NCBI GenBank assembly: GCA_964509885.1
Contig: CAZDZL010000016.1
Span: forward strand, 1-64,000
DNA: 64,000 bases
Direction: 5' to 3'
Source: Palsa-1447 sp964509885
GTDB taxonomy: Bacteria; Verrucomicrobiota; Verrucomicrobiia; Opitutales; Opitutaceae
Within the stretch, counting starts at the first letter, position 1. Each line of letters opens with the position of its first letter. Positions 59,678 through 64,000 of this stretch are shown piece after piece. The notes below the pieces were generated by a model that worked only from the letters and a program-made list of their open reading frames with translations, did not search any database and was not told the DNA's origin. Made by a program: the position numbers and the translations under genes.

Positions 59678-61708
59678 ATGGCATTCCCCAAAGCTCCCGC
59701 CCTGCTCGAGTCGCGCGACCTCTGCGCCGCGGACCTGGACAGCAAGCCGGACGAGGCCCTCCTGAAGATCTACGCCTGGATGCACCTGGCCCGCTTCGCC
59801 AACAACCGCATCCTCGAGCTCTTCCGCCAGGGCCAGATCCGCGGCACGGTGACCGGGGGCCAGGGCAACGAGTGGATGATCGTCCCCCTGGCGCTCCTGG
59901 CGGACAAGACGAAGGACATCATCTCCCTCACCCACCGCGACTTCGGCGGGCAGCTCATCTGGAGCCGCCACCTGGGCGAGCACCTGAACCAGTACTTCGC
60001 GAACGCCGACAGCCCGACCCGGGCGCGCGAGGGCAACATCCACTACGGGGACACGGCCCACGGGTCGCTCCCGATGATCAGCCACCTGGGGGCCATGTGC
60101 GGGCCCGTCCTCGGCGCCACCGACTCGCAGCGCCGCTTCGGGCGCGAGGCGGTCGGGTTCGCATTCTTCGGCGACGGCTCGTCGAGCACCGGCGACGTCC
60201 ACGAGGCGCTCAACCTCGCGTCCCTCATGTCGCTGCCGGTCGTGTTCGTGATCGAGAACAACGGGTACGCGTACTCGACGCCCGTCGAGGAGCAGTTCGT
60301 CGAGGGCACCGAGCTCTGGCGCCGCGCCGAGGGCTACGGCATGGAGGGCCTCGTGATCGAGTGCGGGGACCCCGGCGAGACGGCACGGGCCCTGGGCGCC
60401 GTCATCGACAAGGTGCGCTCGACTTCGCGGCCCATGCTGGTCGAGGTGAGGACGCTTCGCCTGCGCGGCCACGCGGCCTACGACACGTGCGACTACCTGC
60501 GCCCCGGCGAGGCCGACGCCTTCGCGGCCAGGGACCCGCTTCCCAAGTTCCGGGAGTCGATGGTCGCCCGCCTCGGCGCGGGCCGCATCGACGCGCTCGA
60601 GGCCGAGATCGGGGCCTTCGTGGAGGCCTGCGTGAAGGGCGCCATCGCTGTGCCGAGGCCGAGCCCCGCGGGGATGGAGGCCGACCTGTTCGCGCCCGCG
60701 GCCGCGGCCTTCCCCTGGAAGCCCGAGCCCGCGGCGAGCGAGAGCCTCACGATGGCGCAGGCCCTGAACGCGGGGCTGCGCAAGATCCTCGCGGAGCGGC
60801 CCGAGTCGATCGTCCTCGGCCAGGACATCGCGACCTACGGCGGCGCGTTCAAGGTGACGGAGAACCTCTACCGGGAGTTCGGCCGCGCAAGGGTCTTCAA
60901 CACGCCGCTGGCCGAGAGCGCCTGCACGGGCTACGCCATCGGGCTCGCCGTCAACGGGCACCGGCCGATCGAGGAGTTCCAGTTCGCGGACTTCGCGACC
61001 GAGGCCGTGACCCAGATCACGCTGAACGCGGCCACGATGCATTTCCGCTCGGGCACGGCCTGCCCCCTCGTCCTTCGCATGCCGTGCGGCGCCGTGGGGC
61101 TCGGCTCGTTCCACTCCCAGGAGCTGGAGTCCTTCTTCCTCTCGATGCCCGGGATCAAGGCGCTCTACCCGAGCGACCCGCAGGAGGCTTTCAACGCCGT
61201 CCTGGCCGCCAGCGAGGACAACAACCCCGTCATGCTCTTCGAGCACAAGGGCCTCTACCGCCGCGGAAAGCACCCGGTCAGGTGGGACCCGAACTACCGG
61301 GACGCGTGGCACCCGCGCCGCGTGCGCGCGGGCGACTACGCGACCCTCGTCACGTACGGCGAGATGCTGCACCTCGCCGTGGAGGCCTGCGACTACCTCG
61401 CCTCCGAGTACGAGGTCGAGTTCGAGGTCTTCGACCTGCGCTGCCTCGCCCCCCTCGACCTCTCGCAGATCGCCCCCTCGGTGGCGCGCACCGGCCGGCT
61501 GGTCATGCTGCACGAGGGCCGGAGGACCCACGGCTTCGGCGCGGAGGTGGTCGCGCGGATCGCCGAGGGCGCCAAGGCGCCCCTCAAGTCCCCGCCCCTT
61601 CGCATCGCGTCCCTCGACCTGCCGGTGCCCTTCGCCCACGAGCTCGAGGCGGCCTTCCGGCCGTCCAAGGACGCCATCATCCAGCGGATAACGGAGTGGA
61701 TGTCGTGA
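59678..61708 (+). CDS. fused E1 alpha-beta of a branched-chain-type 2-oxoacid dehydrogenase
   Basis: 676 residues. The first half is the ThDP E1-alpha: THRDFGGQLIWSRHLGEHLN, motif FFGDGSSSTGDVHEALN, then FVIENNGYAYSTP; the second half (about 345-676) is E1-beta: LTMAQALNAGL, ESACTGYAIGLAV, QFADFATEAV and FDLRCLAPLD. Fused forms of the branched-chain/acetoin/pyruvate type occur in several phyla. No E2 is adjacent; lpdA at 48967 may serve as E3. The stop overlaps the kdsC start as GTGA, tying it to lipopolysaccharide genes. The ORF upstream part is not used. Confidence 0.85.
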   Translation: MAFPKAPALLESRDLCAADLDSKPDEALLKIYAWMHLARFANNRILELFRQGQIRGTVTGGQGNEWMIVPLALLADKTKDIISLTHRDFGGQLIWSRHLGEHLNQYFANADSPTRAREGNIHYGDTAHGSLPMISHLGAMCGPVLGATDSQRRFGREAVGFAFFGDGSSSTGDVHEALNLASLMSLPVVFVIENNGYAYSTPVEEQFVEGTELWRRAEGYGMEGLVIECGDPGETARALGAVIDKVRSTSRPMLVEVRTLRLRGHAAYDTCDYLRPGEADAFAARDPLPKFRESMVARLGAGRIDALEAEIGAFVEACVKGAIAVPRPSPAGMEADLFAPAAAAFPWKPEPAASESLTMAQALNAGLRKILAERPESIVLGQDIATYGGAFKVTENLYREFGRARVFNTPLAESACTGYAIGLAVNGHRPIEEFQFADFATEAVTQITLNAATMHFRSGTACPLVLRMPCGAVGLGSFHSQELESFFLSMPGIKALYPSDPQEAFNAVLAASEDNNPVMLFEHKGLYRRGKHPVRWDPNYRDAWHPRRVRAGDYATLVTYGEMLHLAVEACDYLASEYEVEFEVFDLRCLAPLDLSQIAPSVARTGRLVMLHEGRRTHGFGAEVVARIAEGAKAPLKSPPLRIASLDLPVPFAHELEAAFRPSKDAIIQRITEWMS

Positions 61709-62241
61709 AGAGGAAAACGATCACACGCGCCGCGTGGGCACGGATCCGGCTCTTCGCCATGGACGTGGACGGCATCCTGACCGACGGGACGGTCGCGATC
61801 TGCTCGGACGGGACGGAGACGAAGACCTTCTGCATCACGGACGGGCTCGGTCTCATCCTGCTGCGGGCCTCCGGGCTTCCGACGGCGTGGATCTCGGGGC
61901 GCAAGTCGGAGACGACGACGCTGCGCGCCGCCGAGCTGAAGATTCCCCACGTGGTCCAGGGCCGCCACGACAAGCTGGCCGCGCTCTCCGAGCTCGCCGC
62001 GGAGCTCGGCATCCCCCTCGGCGCCTGCGCCTACATGGGCGACGACTTCATCGACGCCCCGGCCATCGCCGCGGCGGGGATCGGGATCACGGTGCCGACG
62101 GCGCTCCCGGCGGCCCTCGCCGCCGCGGGCTACGTCACGCGCAGGCAGGCGGGCTACGGCGCCGTCAGGGAGGTCTGCGACCTCCTCCTGGCCGCCCGCT
62201 CCGCGCCCGCCGGGAACCGCCGGGCCCGGAAGCGTACATAA
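61705..62241 (+). CDS. kdsC: KDO-8-phosphate phosphatase (KdsC-like)
   Basis: 178 residues from a GTG at 61705. HAD phosphatase without cap: motif I AMDVDGILTDG, motif II AWISGRKSETT, Lys in GRHDKLAAL and motif IV YMGDDFIDAPA. Makes free Kdo from Kdo 8-phosphate for lipid A inner core. An Arg-rich tail follows. Its start overlaps E1 and its end is five bases before the lptC start. Close to KdsC in length; tetramer form expected. Confidence 0.85.
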   Translation: MKRKTITRAAWARIRLFAMDVDGILTDGTVAICSDGTETKTFCITDGLGLILLRASGLPTAWISGRKSETTTLRAAELKIPHVVQGRHDKLAALSELAAELGIPLGACAYMGDDFIDAPAIAAAGIGITVPTALPAALAAAGYVTRRQAGYGAVREVCDLLLAARSAPAGNRRARKRT

Positions 62242-62246
62242 CAGCC

Positions 62247-62690
62247 GTGAAACGCCTCCACGCATGCCGATGGGCCGCGGCCGCGCTCCTCGCGGCCGCC
62301 CTGCACGCCCCCGCCGAGGACAGCCTGCTCGCGCCTCCCGCGCGCAACTGGACGCTCCCCCTGTTCACGAAGGAGGGCAACCGCCAGATGACGCTGCGCG
62401 GCGACGAGGTGCACCCGGTGAGCGCCGACCGCGTCGACATCACGGGGATGAGCGTCACCGTCTTCTCGGGCGGCCCGGACGCAAAGGTCGACTCCGTGCT
62501 CCTGAGCCCCGAGGCGAGCTTCCTCCTGCAGGAGAAGGTGGCCCGCGGCTCCAAGTCCGTCCGCCTGGTCAGGGACGACATCGAGGTGTCGGGCGAGGGG
62601 TGGAGCTACCTCTACAACGAGAAAAAAGTTCTCATTTCCAGGAACACCCATGTAGTGTTCCACTCGGCGCTGCCCGACATCCTGAAATGA
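62247..62690 (+). CDS. lptC: LptC-like periplasmic protein
   Basis: 147 residues from a GTG at 62247. A signal or anchor (LHACRWAAAALLAAALHAPA) then a short beta-jellyroll-like domain (LPLFTKEGNRQMTLRGDEV, VDSVLLSPEASFLLQ, NTHVVFHSALPDILK). LptC links the inner-membrane ABC transporter to LptA. Identification rests largely on position between kdsC and lptA and the ATGA overlap with lptA; the sequence is short and diverged. Confidence 0.65.
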   Translation: MKRLHACRWAAAALLAAALHAPAEDSLLAPPARNWTLPLFTKEGNRQMTLRGDEVHPVSADRVDITGMSVTVFSGGPDAKVDSVLLSPEASFLLQEKVARGSKSVRLVRDDIEVSGEGWSYLYNEKKVLISRNTHVVFHSALPDILK

Positions 62691-63220
62691 GACCCCTCCC
62701 CCTCCTCGCGACAGCGCTCGCCCTTGCGCTCGCCGCGCCCGCGCAGGCGGCGGACCCCCAGCAGACGACAATCACCAGCGTCTCCTCCGAGATGATCAGC
62801 ACGGACACGGAGACGACGTGCGTCTTCCACGACGAGGTCGTGGCCGTGGGCAACGACATGACGCTCAACTGCGACGCCCTGAAGGTGATCGCGACCCGGA
62901 TCGGCGAGAAGTCGGCCACGATCGGCAAGTACGGCAAGTTCAAGTACCTGCTCGCGACGGGCCACGTGAAGATCGTCCAGGGGGACCGAATCGCGCTCTG
63001 CGGCCGCGCCGAGGTCTTCCCCGGGGAGGACCGGATCGTCCTGACCGAGAACCCCTCCGTCGAGATCGCGAGCGAGGGCTACAAGGCGACCTCGCCGCGC
63101 ATGGTCCTCTACAGGGGCCAGCGCCGCGCCGTGCTCGAGGGGACGCTCGGCCAGCCCTCCCACATCTCGCTGCCCGCGATCAAGGACCTCGGCTTCCCGG
63201 CCGACAAGCCCTCGAAATAA
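62687..63220 (+). CDS. lptA: LptA/OstA-like periplasmic LPS transport protein
   Basis: 177 residues from the ATG at 62687. Signal RPLPLLATALALALAAPAQA; OstA-fold beta repeats with ISTDTETTCVFHDEVVAVG, LNCDALKVIATR, YLLATGHVKIVQGDRIALCG and VLTENPSVEI. It forms the periplasmic bridge that carries LPS. One base after its stop begins lptB, so the three Lpt genes make one unit. Confidence 0.85.
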   Translation: MRPLPLLATALALALAAPAQAADPQQTTITSVSSEMISTDTETTCVFHDEVVAVGNDMTLNCDALKVIATRIGEKSATIGKYGKFKYLLATGHVKIVQGDRIALCGRAEVFPGEDRIVLTENPSVEIASEGYKATSPRMVLYRGQRRAVLEGTLGQPSHISLPAIKDLGFPADKPSK

Positions 63221-63221
63221 G

Positions 63222-63950
63222 ATGGGAACCTCCTCGATCGTCACCGAGGGTCTCGTGAAGACCTACGGGCAGCGCTCGGTGGTGGACGGGGTCGACCTGA
63301 AGATGAACGGCGGCGAGGTGGTCGGGATCCTCGGGCCGAACGGCGCGGGAAAGACGACGACCTTCTACATGATGGTCGGCCTCGTGGCGGCGACCAAGGG
63401 CCGCGTCCTCCTTAACGGCGAGGACATCACGCACCTGAAGATGCACCAGAGGGCGCGCCTCGGCATCGGCTACCTGCCCCAGGAGGCCTCGGTGTTCCGG
63501 AAGCTCACCTGCGAGGAGAACATCCTGGCGATCCTCGAGGCCATCCACGTCCCGCGCCGGGAGAGGAAGGGCCGCGTCGCCGAGCACATCGAGGAGCTCG
63601 GCCTCGGCCACGTCGCCCGCCAGAAGGCCTACACCCTCTCGGGCGGGGAGCGGCGCAGGCTCGAGATCGCGCGCGCCCTCGTCAGCCGGCCCCACTTCCT
63701 CCTCATGGACGAGCCCTTCGCGGCGATCGACCCGATCTCGGTGGCCGAGGTGCAGAAGATCATGCTCCAGCTGAAGAAGCGGGGCATCGGCATCGTCGTC
63801 ACCGACCACAACGTCCGCGAGACGCTCCGGATCGTCGACCGCGGCTACCTGATCCACAAGGGGCGCGTGCTCGCCGAGGGCACGGGCGAGTTCCTCATCC
63901 GCGACGAGAACGCGCGCAAGTTCTACCTGGGCGAGGATTTCAACCTCTGA
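63222..63950 (+). CDS. lptB: LPS export ABC transporter ATP-binding protein
   Basis: 242 residues, a full LptB. Walker A GPNGAGKTTTFYMM, Q loop GYLPQEASVF, signature LSGGERRRLE, Walker B LLMDEPFAAIDP, H loop VTDHNVRETLRI. It powers lipopolysaccharide extraction by LptFG (not in the window). It is the last visible gene; rpoN often follows lptB in other Gram-negatives but the remaining 50 bases show only the start of a GC-rich gap. Confidence 0.95.
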   Translation: MGTSSIVTEGLVKTYGQRSVVDGVDLKMNGGEVVGILGPNGAGKTTTFYMMVGLVAATKGRVLLNGEDITHLKMHQRARLGIGYLPQEASVFRKLTCEENILAILEAIHVPRRERKGRVAEHIEELGLGHVARQKAYTLSGGERRRLEIARALVSRPHFLLMDEPFAAIDPISVAEVQKIMLQLKKRGIGIVVTDHNVRETLRIVDRGYLIHKGRVLAEGTGEFLIRDENARKFYLGEDFNL

Positions 63951-64000
63951 CGCGGCGCCGGCGGGGCGGCGCGGCCGACGAACGCGTTTGCGTTCCCCTC

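Noticed and set aside
1..64000. tRNA, rRNA, transposase, integrase or att sites
   Set aside because: None found in the gaps I could inspect; gene order and composition look like uniform chromosome.

Overview
The window is strongly GC-rich and tightly packed, with about 60 protein genes on both strands, one SRP RNA and no visible tRNA, rRNA, insertion sequence, phage or CRISPR array. Lipopolysaccharide genes (kdsC, lptC, lptA, lptB) show a Gram-negative envelope. The type II (eukaryote-like) glutamine synthetase, the Gld-like ABC-2/GldG/DUF4340 cluster, class I aldolase, long-form leuA, a SUI1-type initiation factor and weak Shine-Dalgarno usage together suggest a Verrucomicrobiota-like (Opitutales-like) chromosome. 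That assignment is inference from gene content; no rRNA is present to settle it.

Layout. 3-4,436: end of a FAD oxidoreductase, then small envelope or secreted proteins, YchJ and an exported esterase. 4,581-15,000: xanthine phosphoribosyltransferase, then a long minus-strand central-carbon block (cbpA-cbpM, fba-rpiB-pgm-ppk2-ackA-xfp-histidine phosphatase) built around phosphoketolase and polyphosphate. 15,022-17,986: a large DUF2298 membrane protein and an exported esterase. 18,082-21,384: MFS transporter, Rid protein and two creatininase-family proteins, one of which has lost the metal ligands. 21,459-28,802: DUF3300 lipoprotein, PhzF, a CHASE2 adenylate/guanylate cyclase beside a FecR protein, and an O-antigen-ligase-like protein. 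28,925-31,845: glnII behind a sigma-54-type promoter, divergent from a minimal kinase and a PP2C-GGCT fusion.

31,862-34,877: dnaX with an A10 recoding site giving gamma and tau, the SRP RNA gene just upstream, and an ECF sigma/membrane/CpxP-like operon with a candidate autoregulated promoter. 35,165-37,961: leuA (structured leader) and rlmN. 38,037-42,482: Gld-like ABC exporter set. 42,567-44,826: small stress-type envelope peptides, metF behind an AT-rich palindrome, SUI1 and a small unknown. 44,987-50,364: sucA-sucB-lpdA (2-oxoglutarate dehydrogenase). 50,515-54,372: coiled-coil protein and a 1,039-residue chimera (possible PilM-like fold, repeats, TM, PEGA x3, TonB_C). 54,452-57,859: ATP-grasp/alpha-E/transglutaminase trio. 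58,407-63,950: HAD phosphatase, a second RpiB, fused branched-chain-type E1, then kdsC-lptC-lptA-lptB.

Eight gene pairs overlap as ATGA or GTGA, which fits translational coupling in a genome where most starts have no Shine-Dalgarno. The points most worth a second look are the dnaX recoding cassette, the PEGA/TonB chimera, the kinase plus PP2C-GGCT pair, the ackA leader peptide, the sigma-54 promoter of glnII and the inactive-looking creatininase partner. I saw no single locus that I would call a wholly new defence or mobile system.
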